From contig OZ005616.1 in the NCBI GenBank assembly GCA_963930655.1, forward strand, positions 13,358,001 to 13,422,000: a stretch of DNA of 64,000 bases. Direction: 5' to 3'. The stretch comes from Myrica gale (Eukaryota; Streptophyta; Magnoliopsida; Fagales; Myricaceae). Below, piece after piece: positions 24,382-37,185 of this stretch (positions are counted from its first letter, which is position 1; each line of letters begins with the position of its first letter). Under the pieces are notes generated by a model. That model searched no databases. It had not been told where the DNA came from and was given only the letters and a program-made list of their open reading frames with translations. Both the position numbers and the translations under genes were made by a program.

Positions 24382-25665
24382 CACAACTAGAAAATTGAGT
24401 TTTAGTGACGAAATTCCTTAGTGATAAAATGAACTTCGTCACTAAAAGTCTATTTTTAGTGACAGATTGTGATTTTTGTCATTTACAAAGGGTTTTTCGT
24501 TACTAAAGGTCTTATATGTGACGAAATGAAATTTTCGTCGCTAAAAGGTAATTTTTTGGCAACGAAAAGTATCGCCACTCAGCGATCGATCGGTACATCA
24601 ACGATCGATCGTTCCTTTTATGACAAAACAGTCCGTCACAAAATACAAATTATTTGGCGACGAAATTATGTCGTCACCACTACCGATCGATCAGAAGTCC
24701 ATAAACTGATCGATCGTTTACCAATTGACACGTGGCTATATTCAGTGCTCGATCGGTGACATCCACTAATCGATCGTTCTGCGTAACAGTGATCGTTGAA
24801 TTAGCGATCAATCAGAGAATTTTACGAATAGTAAAGCTCCATGTGTTGTAAATTAAATATGATCGATTGATCGTTGAGAATGATTTTATGAAATCTTCGA
24901 ACTCATTTTTACCGGTTATCTCCGAAAAATTCTCACCAATTTTTCTGAACTTTCTATGATCGAGTTCGTTCTGCATTTTCTACCAAAGTGCGTGGAATCT
25001 TTCCCCGTTTTCATCTACGTCAAATGTATGTATTTATCTTCTTTAAGCGATTTTAAATTTGGTTTTAGTTTAGTTTTTTAAATTTGCTATATGATCCATT
25101 TAGGTCCATAAAAATGTAGTTTTTTTTTAGTGTTAATGTATGTTATAAGAGTTTATGATTGTTTAGGGATCAATTTAGTGTGATTTTGGGCGTGTTTTGG
25201 GTAAATATACGAACTGTGATTTTGTTTTCATCGTCCCCGCGACGATCGATCACAAATACAAGGCGATCCATTGATAGGTAGTTGGTGATAAATGACGATC
25301 CGAGCGATCGAAATTGTGCTTTTAGAATTGTAGACAATTTATCGAATGTGGGATTGATCGATCGGTAGGTTTAATTTGAAAAGAATCGTTTTCACTTATT
25401 ATCGATCGATCGTCATATTGGCTATCGATCCCTTGTGTAATAGGATGTGTTTTGATGCAATTATTGATCCATCGCCAATTACAGTGAGCGATCGCTAGTT
25501 TCATCGATGGATCAGTATTACATTGTACACATTTTCTGTAAGTGATCGATCGCTGAATTATACGACTGACCGTTATATTTCGTCACTTCTTTGCAGCTTA
25601 ATTATTTAATTATTTAATTGCGATTATTTATTAACACTATGTACAATTGTTGTAGCATACATAAA

Positions 25666-26877
25666 ATGTCAGATACCAAGTGTTCGCGCACTTCGAGGAC
25701 CCGGGTGGGATCGTCATCCTGAGACCAGGAGGCCCCTATTCTGGTGATGACCCTGGAGAGGAGGATGGAGTACTTGAGGGGGCGGCCAGTGGCCAAAGAG
25801 CGTCCAGTGATGATCTCTGATTTTGATGAGTTGTTGTACGAGGAGTACACCCTCTAACAACTCTTCGAGTACCAGCGATTCCTACATCAGCTCTCCTAAA
25901 CAGATGGATTTTGTGTTGACACCGTGGTACACGATTTCTTCTATGCACTTGTCTCGGTATAGAGAGTAGCTAATTTGCAGTTTGAAGTGCGAGAAGTGCA
26001 CTTCGCATTTTCTGCAGACGTCATTGCCAATTTCTTACACTACCCTCAGCCCGAGACCCCCTCCTTCTCGGTTGTATCGCTGACGGATGAACAGAGGACG
26101 TCAGACCAAGACTTGTGGACTCTGATAACAAGGAAGACCTCTGCAGTTGTTGGCAGCATAATCAAGCAAAATGAGTTCTTAGGATTATGGCGGATTCTGC
26201 ACCTCATTTGGACCCCGAGCGTGGATGGCATAACTCATGGCACAGAGCGAGCTCAGTGCATGCTCTTTCTGGGTTAGCAAATGCGGATCGATTTCCCGCT
26301 ATACATTTTTGAGCTGATCATGGATGAGGTTTGGGGAATTGAGGATTATATAGCCTCCCTTACGACGTGTTCCTGACTCAATTCCTCATTTCCCTTGGTC
26401 TTGTGATCGCTGAAAAGGAGAATCGAAAGGGGTTATGAGCTCACTGAACAAGTTCACCTTGTATAGTAGAAGGGGGCATTGACTAGACGGTTCACAAGTT
26501 CACCTCTCGAGATGATAGAACCTACCTTGCCTCCTCCTTGGGTGGCTCAGCTATTTGTGGACCTCGACAGCTGTGTCAACGTAACTGTGAAGTCCGCTCT
26601 ACGGCCTCTTTAGGAGCATGTCAAGAAATTGGAGTGGAAGATGCAGTCACTGCGGGAAGACAAAGAGAAGCTTTAGGCCGCTTTTGAGGGGAGTCCATTG
26701 TCGCGATGCTGCACAAATAAGACGGTTGTGGCTCATTTGAGAGACATCGACGTTGCGTTGGAAGAAATCAAGAAGACCCTGGATCAGTTCAAGAGAGAGG
26801 CAGATCTACAGAAGATCCCCAGAGATATTCCTGATGACATGATGACTTTGGATTTATGTTTTTATTTATCTGTTTGA
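25666..26877 (+). pseudogene. CACTA A ORF2-like putative plant transposon protein, broken
   Basis: The reading starts MSDTKCSRTSRTR, comparable to MSKCPRTSG at the start of the B version. Several stops and shifts follow. The central part (25975-26277) has REVHFAFSADVIANFL, a WRILHLIWTPS block and HGTERAQCMLFL, fitting the 'putative plant transposon protein' domain. The 3' part (about 26520-26877) reads as a charged helix-forming region (VALEEIKKTLDQFKREAD), probably a coiled coil. It is far more diverged from the B and C versions than they are from each other. Confidence 0.5.
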
Positions 26878-27934
26878 GACTGTCTTTTTGGATTTGGGTT
26901 TTTATTTATGTATTTGGGACATATCTGTTTATTTATGGATATCTAGTGACTTTGATTACAGTTTATATGTTTTTTTATTTGAATGTTTTTCCCAACACTT
27001 AGATACTTAAATTCACCAAAATACCTTTTGATTGGTAAAATTAACAAAAATTGTAAAGTTAAACAGGTACATATAATACGTATCTAAATAAAATTTATAT
27101 CATCGATCAAATACGTAATATAAGAATTAGAGTAATAATGGTATTAAAATATTTTAGGACAACGATCGATCGATCGATAAAGCACGATGTCGTTTAGATA
27201 TATCCAGATGACCGATCGTTAAAAACATACGATCGATCATCCAGCACACCGTCGTTTTACACCGATCAACCATCTTTCTACGTCCTCATTTCCGTTTGTA
27301 TGTGTGATCCATCGTTATAATGCGGTGATAGATCGTCTAGCCCGTCTTCGTTTTAATTGAAATGATGACCGATCAGTGTATTATGTTGATCAATCGCTAT
27401 ACAATTTTGTTTTTTAGAATTAATGATTGAATAGTGTATGTTTAAATGTTTGCAAACACAAAAAATACAATAATAACGTATGTTAGGATGTATTTAGAAT
27501 ACATAAAAACATATGAAGGACACATCATTAATATTTAGGAAAGCATGTATAAATTGTACATGTTTCATCAGAGATACATTTTGTAAGAGTTAGTATGATC
27601 AATGTATTAAAATGTCAAAAACTAGTGACAAAAACAATTATTTAACACATAATCATAAGTTATTAGCATTTAATGATCATGTTTAAGGCAGTTTGCAAAT
27701 TTAATGATCATGTTTAGCATTTATACTATTTACATGTTTGATGATTGAAGGGCTTGAGTTCTAGAAATGAATTATGGAGTTTGAGAAGCACGAATGATGA
27801 ATATTGGAGTGTTTTTTACTTGTTCTGTTTGAGTTTATTTTTGGGATATAATGTGTGTACCCTTAGACCCGTTCAAGGTTTAGGACTCGATAAATTTGTG
27901 TTTATCGTGTAATAACTCTTGGTACTTGTGTCCT

Positions 27935-29184
27935 ATCCAGTCTTGGAAGAAGTTCGGTATCATCTACCTTTTGTCTTCTGGGTATGTTGAGAATGAGTGT
28001 TTGACATTTTGTTCTCGGTACCTCCGAGCGGTCGAAACAGTGTTTAATCGCAGAGATTGAAACTACGATTCTGACAATTAGAAAGGTCATTTGATGTTTC
28101 ACTCAAAGAATTAGATTGATAGGGGTTGCAAAAGGGCATGACATAGATCGAACAGAGTTCAAGAAAGCTCGGTGGTATGTACTGAACAATTGCAAAGGCA
28201 TCAACAATTCCTTAGAGTAAGTAGAAGAAAATTTTAATAGTTTTTTGTAATATATAGTTACTAATTAACTTTATCCGTACAGTGAACACATGGACGATGT
28301 TTGCGCGCAAGGAGTTGGTGACACTTCTCATACGCATGAAGACCAATTTCTGGACTGGTTCTTAGGGCGAGTAAGGGTTATTGACAAAGAATTCTAATCA
28401 ATATCGTGTCTTCTTTTTAATGACCTTCTAATATATTATTTCATGTTTAAACTTAATGATCTCAAAATCCATGTGCATCGGTCGATGAATTGTATTTATT
28501 GGCGCGTGGGCCTTATACATGAGTCATGCGTTATTCTACCTGTGTTGTGAACGTATGTAGATATCATAGAGTACAACGGGAAGAACAACGGAGAACCCAG
28601 AACAGTGGTATTGTAGTACCGGGATCACATGAAGGAAATCCAATAGAATTTTATGGGAGACTTGTAGACATTTATTCCATGCAATACTTGCGGAGAAATA
28701 CAGTATCATTGACGAGAAGTTTAAGAGAATAAAGACTTCCCGACTGTGGTACTCAGAAGATCCATTTGTTTTCGCAAATCAAGTAAGTCTAAGTGTTTTA
28801 TCTAGTTGATAATTTACATGGACCTACGTGGCGAGTGGTGCAGAAGTTGTTGCATAGAAATGCATATGAAATTCCGGGCCCGTATTCGGACAGTGAAGTT
28901 GGTGTAAAATTCGAATCCGAAGCAGCCATCACGAATGAAGCGTATTAGGAAGACATTGTCATTTACTTGTTTATAGACATTCGTCTGTTTAACCTTAATC
29001 TGCTACGGAGAGATGACGTTGCACCAAACGTTATCCAAGCTTCTCATGCAATTGATCGCGGAAGAAAATGTGCATAGATAGTAATGATGTTTCGGAGAGG
29101 GATGAAGCGAAATTTGAAGAAAATAGCGAAGAAAGTGAGGAAGAGGCATCAGGCGATAATGTGCAAGAATCAGATTTTGATTAA
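27935..29184 (+). pseudogene. TNP2-type CACTA transposase, C-terminal remnant (copy 2)
   Basis: Pieces in TNP2 order are visible: YVENECLTFCSRYL (from 27983), EHMDDVCAQGVGD with FLDWFLGRV (about 28283-28371), RRTQNSGIVVPGSHEGNPIE then FYGRLVDIYS (about 28588-28675), a WRVVQKLLHRNAYEIPG stretch (about 28829) and an acidic tail EENSEESEEEASGDN ending in a stop at 29182-29184. In-frame stops (for example after VFNRRD) and missing upstream catalytic sequence show that it is dead. It is more complete than the copy 1 version, which has lost everything after the RTQNSG region. Confidence 0.65.
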
Positions 29185-30307
29185 TATGTATTTCAAGTAC
29201 ATTATCTTTGTAATGTTGATGTTTACTAAACTATTTTTGATGTTATTGTATCTTTGACCACATCTCTATCGTTTGTTTTGTTATGTCACAGCTTGTATGG
29301 TAAAATGAAGCGTGGACGAGAATTTCCTTCAATTACTTCTAGACAATTGCATGACTCACTTACTCCACTTAGTGTGAGTCCGATCCTGAGTCCTATATTA
29401 AAACGACTAAAATAATGATCGATCATCACTATAAACGATTGATCATTTGTTGTATAGTGATCTATCGATCATATAAACAACTGATTAGTGGGCAATAGAC
29501 GATCAATCATCTAACTTTCATGATCCATTGTTAGATGTCACCGATCGATCACCTAGGAAATCATCATTCCATGGCTGAAATAACCGGCCGATCATTTTGT
29601 AATTTAACGATCGTTCGTATAATTCAAACGATCGATCGATTTGAAATACACGACCAATCGATGGTACTAGAATGATCGATCGTCAAACCCAGTCGATCGA
29701 CCGATCGTACAATCACTATGAGTTGGTGGTCCACTTACCGATCGACCGTCAACATGTAACGATCGATCGTAGTTATATTGGCGATCGACTTGTCATATCT
29801 TCAGACCGATCGACCACCTCGGTTTACACGATCGATCGGTGAAGTTACGGATCGATCATGATATTTAGTGACGAAAACGTTTCGTCACTAAAAACTTTTC
29901 GTGACGAAATTCGATTTTCGTCACGAAATACATTTTGTGACACTCATATGCTGATGGATCTCATGTTGAAAAAATTTCGTCACTGATTCTTTGAGTGACA
30001 ACAATTTCGTCACTAAAAGCCAATATTTTTGCAGTGTCTGTCATGTTATTTCAAGTCTTGCTGGAGCCAGGCCGGTCAAATGTGTAGCGAGCGACGATGC
30101 AACCTTTTATAAAGCAACGAAGGACTAATTTCATTAGATTCTGGATTTTTCTGTATACCAAAAGAAATATAGAACATGCATATAAAAATATCTAAGTCAT
30201 TTATTTAAATAATAAATAATATAAATATAAATTTATTACTTACTAACAACGCTCTAGCGCGTTGGAAGGACCTCACTCTTGATGTGCGTACAATCTTCAG
30301 GTTAGCT

Positions 30308-31032
30308 CTATTCTCCTTGCATTGTACATTTACAATTGGTAACACAGTTAAACATATGGCTAAAATAAACGTTCAGATCGGAAAGAAAATCTTTTACCTG
30401 AAATTCCTCTCTCGCGAATAAATCACAAACACGAGTCCATTCTTCCTTGTTCATTTCGGGATACGGGTGCTCCAAAGCCTCTTCTTTGGAAATTAACACT
30501 GAGTAATGCTGGAACATTCTATTTTTGTGCGTCCTGTACGATGTGTTCATCGTTGACGTCACAGTAATACGATCCTCGGCTCGGTCGTAATTTAGTTGGA
30601 AGTCATCCTTAACATATAAAACAGTTAGAAACGTAAAAAAGTTTCAACAATTAAAATTTAATAAATTACACTTACCAACACTCGGTTCATCACATACGAT
30701 TCTAACATGTCTCTCATATCATCATTTATGTTTCCCTCAGAATCATCGCTGCCCGGTTCAGGTTCTAAATTCACCACCCGGTTAGGAACTTCTGAAATTG
30801 ACTCTCCGTGAAATACCAAATGAGTGTAACTCTGGTCAAACCCAATTATGAATAAATAATCCTTCATCTCGTCCACACGTTGGAACAACACATTCTTACA
30901 TCTCTTACATGGACATCTTATCAGACCCCGACTATCTGCATAACTACGGGAAACACTGATAAAATCACGAACATCATCACTATACTTCGCACTTTTGAGT
31001 CTATCAGCCTCATAAATCCAGCTCTTATCCAT
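30308..31032 (-). pseudogene. CACTA transposase N-terminus plus Ptta-like fragment (copy 2)
   Basis: The frame starts at 31032 with MDKSWIYEADR, then CPCKRCKN and LVFHGES: the transposase-associated domain with its Cys pattern. The next stretch, to 30308, holds MNTSYRTHK and PYPEMNKEEWTRVCDLF, a Ptta/En/Spm-like block. An intron-like gap separates them. No catalytic transposase region lies between or after them. It differs from the copy 1 version (2294-3018) by a handful of residues. Confidence 0.7.
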
Positions 31033-32719
31033 ATTGTTCCTTCAAAGACAAAAATACAAACAATAATGCAAACAATGATGACATTCATACTCAACTCTAA
31101 TTTCTCCAGGTGGTAGGTCCTATCTCATTCAAGTTTACAATATCACGTACTGCACGTAAATGACCCGACCATTGTGATCGATGCTTTAGAAATTTCGACA
31201 GCATTTCCCCTCAATCCACAGATACACGCCAACAACATTGAGCCTAAACACACCATTTAAGGCAAGTGTGTAAGCTCAATGCTGAATGTGTATCCGAAGG
31301 ACAAAAGGAGATTTGCATCGAAATTTCTAAACACATCTGTCACAATAGCTGATACAATTACGCACATTACGCATATTATAAACTCAAACTCTCCATAACG
31401 TGGACAATTCAAGAATTACATGCAGTTCGTTATCCGAACTTCATGTAATTCTTAAACAGGGTCTAAGGCTAGTAAATGAATGCATGACATTCCAACAAAT
31501 ACCGTTCGGACGTTACATAACGGTCCGAACCATACACAGACGTTCGGACGCATTTCTCAAAGCGTCTGAACAAACAAATAGAGTCCGGACGGTAAATAAA
31601 CCGTCCGGACTGCGATTGTCGAACAAGACATTTCTTTGACGGACAGACGCAATTTTCAGTCCAAAAACCATGTCAAAATCAACCCAACTCACAAAATCTT
31701 CAATATAAACACATCACAACCAATCCCAAACTCCATTACTACCATTTTAAAACCTAAAATTTCGAAAAACACATGCTTTCATATATTAAAATAAAAGTTT
31801 TTCATCCTAAAACAATTCAATTTAAAAACCACTAACCTCAAATCCAATCCAACTTCAAATTCGAAAAGATATACTCTTTTCACACCCTCTTCAATGAGAT
31901 TGAACGCCCAAAATCAGCTCTACGCTTCTCCTTGTGCTCAAATCTCTCCTTTGCTTTTTTTCTCCGTTTTTCCTCCACTGTCTGTGAATCTGTAACTTTA
32001 ATACGTTTGAGTACCGTTCGAAATGATAAAATAACGTTCAGACGCATGCGTGTATAAGTGATGGAGGGAATACATGCCGCCAAAATTTTCAAATATGTCC
32101 GAACTACTATTTACCCGTCCGCACTCCCTCTTACAGTTCAACACACCGTTTTAATAATTCTCAAACGACAGCGTATGCTCAATAACATATACGTTCGGAC
32201 TATCACATACCGTCCGAACACTACCTTACATTACCCGAGACTATTTAGGAAATACCAACACCATAGCGTTTGATAATAAACAATAACGTCCGAACGGTAT
32301 TAAAACGTCTAAAACTGTGTTCGGACGGTTCGTTTTATATAATACGACACCGTTCGATTTTACAATGAAGAGTCCAGACGAATAAATTCAGTTTCGAACG
32401 TTTTTCGACAATATGTATTTATTTTATTCATTTTGTTAATTAATTTTATTAACAAATTTTAAATAACCAAAGTTAGTTAATAATGTAAATAATAAATATT
32501 TTTTTCGAATAAGTGTACCGAAATTATAAACGTAATATTAATTAACATATTATATTAAGTTCTAATAAATACAAATAACAAAACTGAAATGACATAAAAC
32601 ATAATATGAACAAAAACATCAAATAAAATTTATACATGTCCACAAAACATAATATAAAATTAAATGTCTTCAAAACATAATAAAAAAACAAACGTAATAA
32701 TAAAAGTAAATAAGGAAGA

Positions 32720-33901
32720 CTACGAATGATCGTCATCATCATCATCCGTCAGTTTTTGGACGTGACGAAGGTGCTCCTCTATTAGCACGACCCACTCCGT
32801 CAGAGGAAAGAGCTCAGCACCGGTTTCCATGCCCATCAAACTCTCCTTAAGCACAGCGACCTCCTTCTTCCACCCAGCGTCCATGTCGGTGACCTTCTGC
32901 TCCAAAGTCGTCAGACGATGACTGATATCAGTGACCATGCTATAGGTGGGCTGGAAGACCGACTGCATCCACTGAGACAGATGCATCATCATATCGTCCA
33001 TCCAACTCGGTCGATGTGGCCCAAGTCCATGGGTCGAGCTCTTCCCAGGATCCTCCCTCTCCATTGCCTCCGTGGGCTGCTCCTGTCGTCTTCCTCTAGC
33101 AAACCGAGCGGCTTGCAGCGCTCGGCGTGTCTGGGCCATCAATTTGGAGAGCGTGGTCTTGTTGATCACCACCAGTGGAAGCACCTTCGGCTCGTCAGAA
33201 GAATATCGTGCGGCAATGAAGTCGTAGCATCAATCTTCAAGGCCTCTGCACGAATGGACTGGTAGATGTATGATGTTATATCAACAGATAGCCCCTGTAC
33301 AACTACCAGGTACAGAAACTCGGCCCAACTATAGGACAACTCTGTGGTGTGCTTCTTCGGGTCGATAGAGGAGCATAGGATTAGATGCATGATCCGCCAA
33401 AAAAAACAGCTGCCCGTGTACCATATAGGCTCCGTCCAAGATCGCTGTATCATCCCCCAGCATGGTCCGAAAAACCTCGGCCTTAGTAGGCCGACCCTCC
33501 TCGCTCATTGGCAGGTTTGGGAACGCTGCCAAATCTCTCTCGTACCCTAAGAAATTTGTCAGCTTGTCCGGCGAGAATATGATCGGAACGTTACGGAGAG
33601 TGACATCCATACTAGGCTCCTCAAGGTCCCTCGCCCGTAATATAGAGCAATAAAACTCTTGCACCATATTTTTCGACGCATAGCCGGTCCTGTGGATCAG
33701 TGGAAGCCAACCTAACCCCTCCACCACTTCCAAAAGCGTCCGACTCTCAAAAGTGAGGTCGTTAAAGTCGACCAATTTGATGTCCCGCTCGACAACAATC
33801 GAGCGAGACATAATGATAGTTGTATGCTGCTCCACAGTCAAAGCTCGAGTGGAAGATTGCTCCTCATCAGCTTGGCCGCTGGTACGTGGACACTTACTCA
33901 T
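32720..33901 (-). pseudogene. CACTA B ORF2, putative plant transposon protein, frameshifted
   Basis: It begins MSKCPRTSGQADEEQSS at 33901, then LVDFNDLTFESRTLLEVVE, VTLRNVPIIFSPDKLTNFLG and SEEGRPTKAEVF. The frame breaks at a run of A's (33400-33407). It resumes in another frame with WRIMHLILCSSIDPKKHTT to about 33166. A third frame adds a basic stretch, SWMDDMMMHLSQWMQSVF, a helix with LTTLEQKVTDMDAGW and an acidic tail ending DDDDDDHS at 32720. The layout is therefore a 'putative plant transposon' domain followed by a coiled-coil tail. Copy 1 has lost most of it in a 1.5 kb deletion. The role is unknown. Confidence 0.6.
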
Positions 33902-35685
33902 TTTTTACTGAATCTGCACAAAATAACTTCGCACGGTTAGCACAACGTCCGAACGCAAAAGACACCAACCGAACTTAAATTATATGTCCGGACGTGTAAT
34001 ATAAGCGTCTGGACAAGGACAAAACATCAACGTATCGTTTTGGATACCCGTCCCAACCCTAACAAGATAAAAAAACTATTTAAATTTAACATCAAAGGGT
34101 CCGGACTGCGTTGAAAGACAGTCCGGACATCCCAACCCTAAGACAATAAAAAAACTATTTCACAATTTAACATTAAAGCGTCCGGACTTCCTTGAAAGAG
34201 AATCCGGACATAATCAAAACAACAATTATACCACCGAAACACTACGACAAGAGTACAAACGCCCAAATAAAACGTCCGGACGACCACATAATCAGTCCGA
34301 ACGCGGTGTGAACGATGACCGAGTTAACTCAGCCATGGCAGCGTCCCTCCACCTCCCGCACTCACCCAAAAATTACACCAAAACACAAATTAATATACTT
34401 AAAACAAACCTAACACTTAACATTATCAATTTCTACGTAAAAATCATTCAAAAAACACAATCTACTATACAAAAAATAGAATTGAAATTCTATATATAAA
34501 ACTATGTAAAAAAAGAAGTTTTTCACCTCTAAAATCTTGTTAAAAATAAGAAAAACATACCTGGATGTGATTAGATGCACGAAAGATTGATATTACGTCG
34601 AGATTTGTGAAGAAAAAAATTGAGTTTTGAGAGTTTCTTTGAGGAAAAACAAATGGTGTTCGTGAAAATGACGATCTGTTCGTCTTTTTCAAAATACGTC
34701 GATCGCGTCCGGACTCTTTTATAGACGTCCGGACGGAACCTTGCACACGTGGCCCAATCATCGTACTCCGTATTAATGTCAAACTTTAAACCGTTTAAAA
34801 CCGTTCGGCACAATTAAAACGTCTGTACGTTTCATTAATAATTTTGCACGTCTATTTCGTACGTTGCAATGAATTGACGCGACGTGGAAGCGCACGTTTG
34901 GCTGAATATACGGCGAATCCCGTCCGGACTTCTGATACATGTGCGAACGGATACAACCGTTTTTAACTTTCATATAACGAAGACACGTGTACGCCATGCA
35001 CAGTTTAGTGAACGTCTGGACTGGCTAAAACACGTCCCAACGGGTACCTCATTTACTTTCAGATGCGATGCAAGAGTCCGGACGCGCATGTAGTATTGCT
35101 TATAAAAAAAACGGCGAAAAACGTCCGGACTGCTATTAAACGTTCGGACTGGTACAACTGTTTTTAACTTTCGTATAACGAAAACATGTGTACGCCATGC
35201 GACGGTTACTTTCGATAGCGATGCAGAAGTCTAGACGCTAATGTAGAGAGTCCGAACGGATAACAGATCTATTTCACAATTAAATTAACACAATTTAATT
35301 TATTTCACCAAACGTAATTTATTTAAATGAGTTAATTTAAGTAAATAATTTAATTTATTTCATTCAACTAAATATAATTTGGCACAAATATTTAACTTAA
35401 TTTCTTTATTTTAAATACATAAAAATATATATAATAAATTATATTTTTATATTAAAGATCAATTATAACTAATCATCAATTTGATTGTAACTACTTATTC
35501 AATTTTACGTAATTATTCGTTTAAAATGTAATAAATTTAATCTACCAAAAAAGACATAATTAATATAAAATATAAAAAATAATCCAACAACTGAATAAAA
35601 AACCACAATCGCAATGTCTATTACAAGCTACAAACGGTCCATTAAAACGATAAAAAATAACTAAGTTTAAAGCAGAAACAGAAGA

Positions 35686-36082
35686 CTAGTTCAAATCACG
35701 AGTTGCGACTGGCTCGTCCAAATCTTGTCCGAGGGCATCACGAACATGCGCCAAATGCTCCTCCATATTATCCACCCGTCTGACGAGTGTCTGCAGCTGT
35801 ATCGGAACGGTATGGACAGACTGGGACAATTGAGACAATTGTTCTCTCATCCTTATTAGTTCCCTCTGCATAATATTAAACTCTTCCGTTATAGTCCTAT
35901 CTGTCAGAGCAAGTTTCGTCTCCAGACCGGTCAAGCGGCATTGGAGCTTCCATGCACAATGAATGTGTCGGCTGCATGATCGCCCGAATACTCTCGTTTA
36001 ACTCCGCTAAATACGCGTCTGCCCAAGCTGGTCGCTCTGTCTGTCCCCCGACATTGGTGATACTTCTTCCAGAGTGTTCCAT
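35686..36082 (-). pseudogene. CACTA B ORF1, small coiled-coil protein, frameshifted (copy 2)
   Basis: It starts with the ATG at 36082-36080 (MEHSGRSITNVGGQTERPAW). A one-base shift relative to the C version comes at the LCMEAP point. The other frame continues TGLETKLALTDRTITEEF, then REQLSQLSQSVHTVPIQLQ, and ends DEPVATRDLN at 35686. The predicted product is about 130 residues with a helical, Q/L/E/R-rich second half. It is the first gene from the element's 5' end, the usual place for a TNPA-like gene, but no sequence match to TNPA is claimed. Confidence 0.5.
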
Positions 36083-37137
36083 GGTCAACCTAGCAAAACC
36101 GTCCGAACATGAGCATAAACCGTTCACACGACAGTCAAACTGCGTCATTTAAATTTTTGGACATCCAGATATAATAAAAGACGTCCGCATGTAAAATAAC
36201 AGTCCTGACGGTTTACAACAAGTCCGGACGTCGTTTCACGACGTCCAAAGGTGATTCGACGAACACTAGCCAAACAGACTAATTTCATAAAATAAAACAC
36301 CATAACAAACTAAACAATCTAACAATCAACGTTATTTAATCGAAATAAATAAATAAAACAACATAACAAACGTTTTACCTGAAGTTCTTTGAGAAATCTG
36401 GAATGGAGAGTGAAAACCGAGAGAAAAGTACGAGAGTGAGTTTGAGATTTTGACAAAGTCTGTCGGTTTAATATGGCCAGTAAACGTCTGAACATGTTAT
36501 AATAGAGTTCGGACGAGTTTTATCGGTTATACTGACACGTGGCCCTTTCAAATTTAACGTCATTAAATATGCCCGATTCGAAACGGTTTTAGAACTTATA
36601 CAGTCCGCATGCTATTTCTTTGTCTGATCTGTATCGATGTCACGTGTCTGAAGTTTTGCAACGTGGAAGCACACTATTCGCGGAAGATGCATTTATAATT
36701 GTGCGGACCTTTTTTGTACCATCCGGACTTGGGTATTTTTTCCATTGTAACGTGGTTTTATAACGTCCGGACCGAAATGAGTACTCATGACGATTTTTAA
36801 TTTGTCACTCTAGCGTGACGATTACTATTCGTTAGGTAATGTCCGTTCGGACTGTGTATAAACAGAGTCCGGGCGGTATTTTAAAAATTGTGACGATTCT
36901 AATTGTCACTCAGTTACGACGATGTGGAATTTGTCACCCTACATCGAGTCCGAACGGGTATCTTGAGAGTCTGGACGTTACTTTTTTTTGTGACGATTTT
37001 TTTCTTCACTCATTCACGACACGTGTATGTCGTCACACCAGCAATACGTCCGAACGGGCTTGTGACAGGTCCGGACGGTTTTGGAGTTCCTGAATGGTTT
37101 TGGGTGACGAAATTAATATTTTGTCATGAAAAATTCA

Positions 37138-37185
37138 CTTTAGGTGACAAAATTTGGTTTGACACCCAAAATTTTGTCACCTAAA
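37138..37185. repeat. 18-bp perfect terminal hairpin of CACTA B
   Basis: CTTTAGGTGACAAAATTT (37138-37155) pairs exactly with 37168-37185, with a 12-base loop, 18 bases inside the element end. It is imperfect in copy 1 (about 7546-7593) and in element D. Confidence 0.85.

Larger units (their letters stand above)
24382..30036 (+). mobile_element. CACTA element A, complete (copy 2)
   Basis: The left end CACAACTAGAAAATTGAG and the right end (read inward) CACTGCAAAAATATTGGC are each followed by the identical TTTTAGTGACGAAATT, giving 34-bp imperfect TIRs (24382-24415 and 30003-30036). TCT directly flanks both ends, the 3-bp target duplication expected of CACTA elements. CGATCGATCG-type palindromic repeats are dense at 24573-25565, 27095-27400 and 29418-29860. 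Inside are a broken ORF2 homologue and a transposase C-terminal remnant, both on the plus strand. The catalytic region is missing, so the element cannot move by itself. Length is 5655 bp. Confidence 0.9.

Noticed and set aside
24039..24398. 119-residue frame as a gene
   Set aside because: It runs across the border of CACTA A at 24382, so its end is element sequence; no domain was recognised.
24573..25565. CRISPR-like regularly repeated short motif
   Set aside because: The CGATCGATCG units vary in length and spacing, lie inside a plant CACTA element and have no constant-length spacers.
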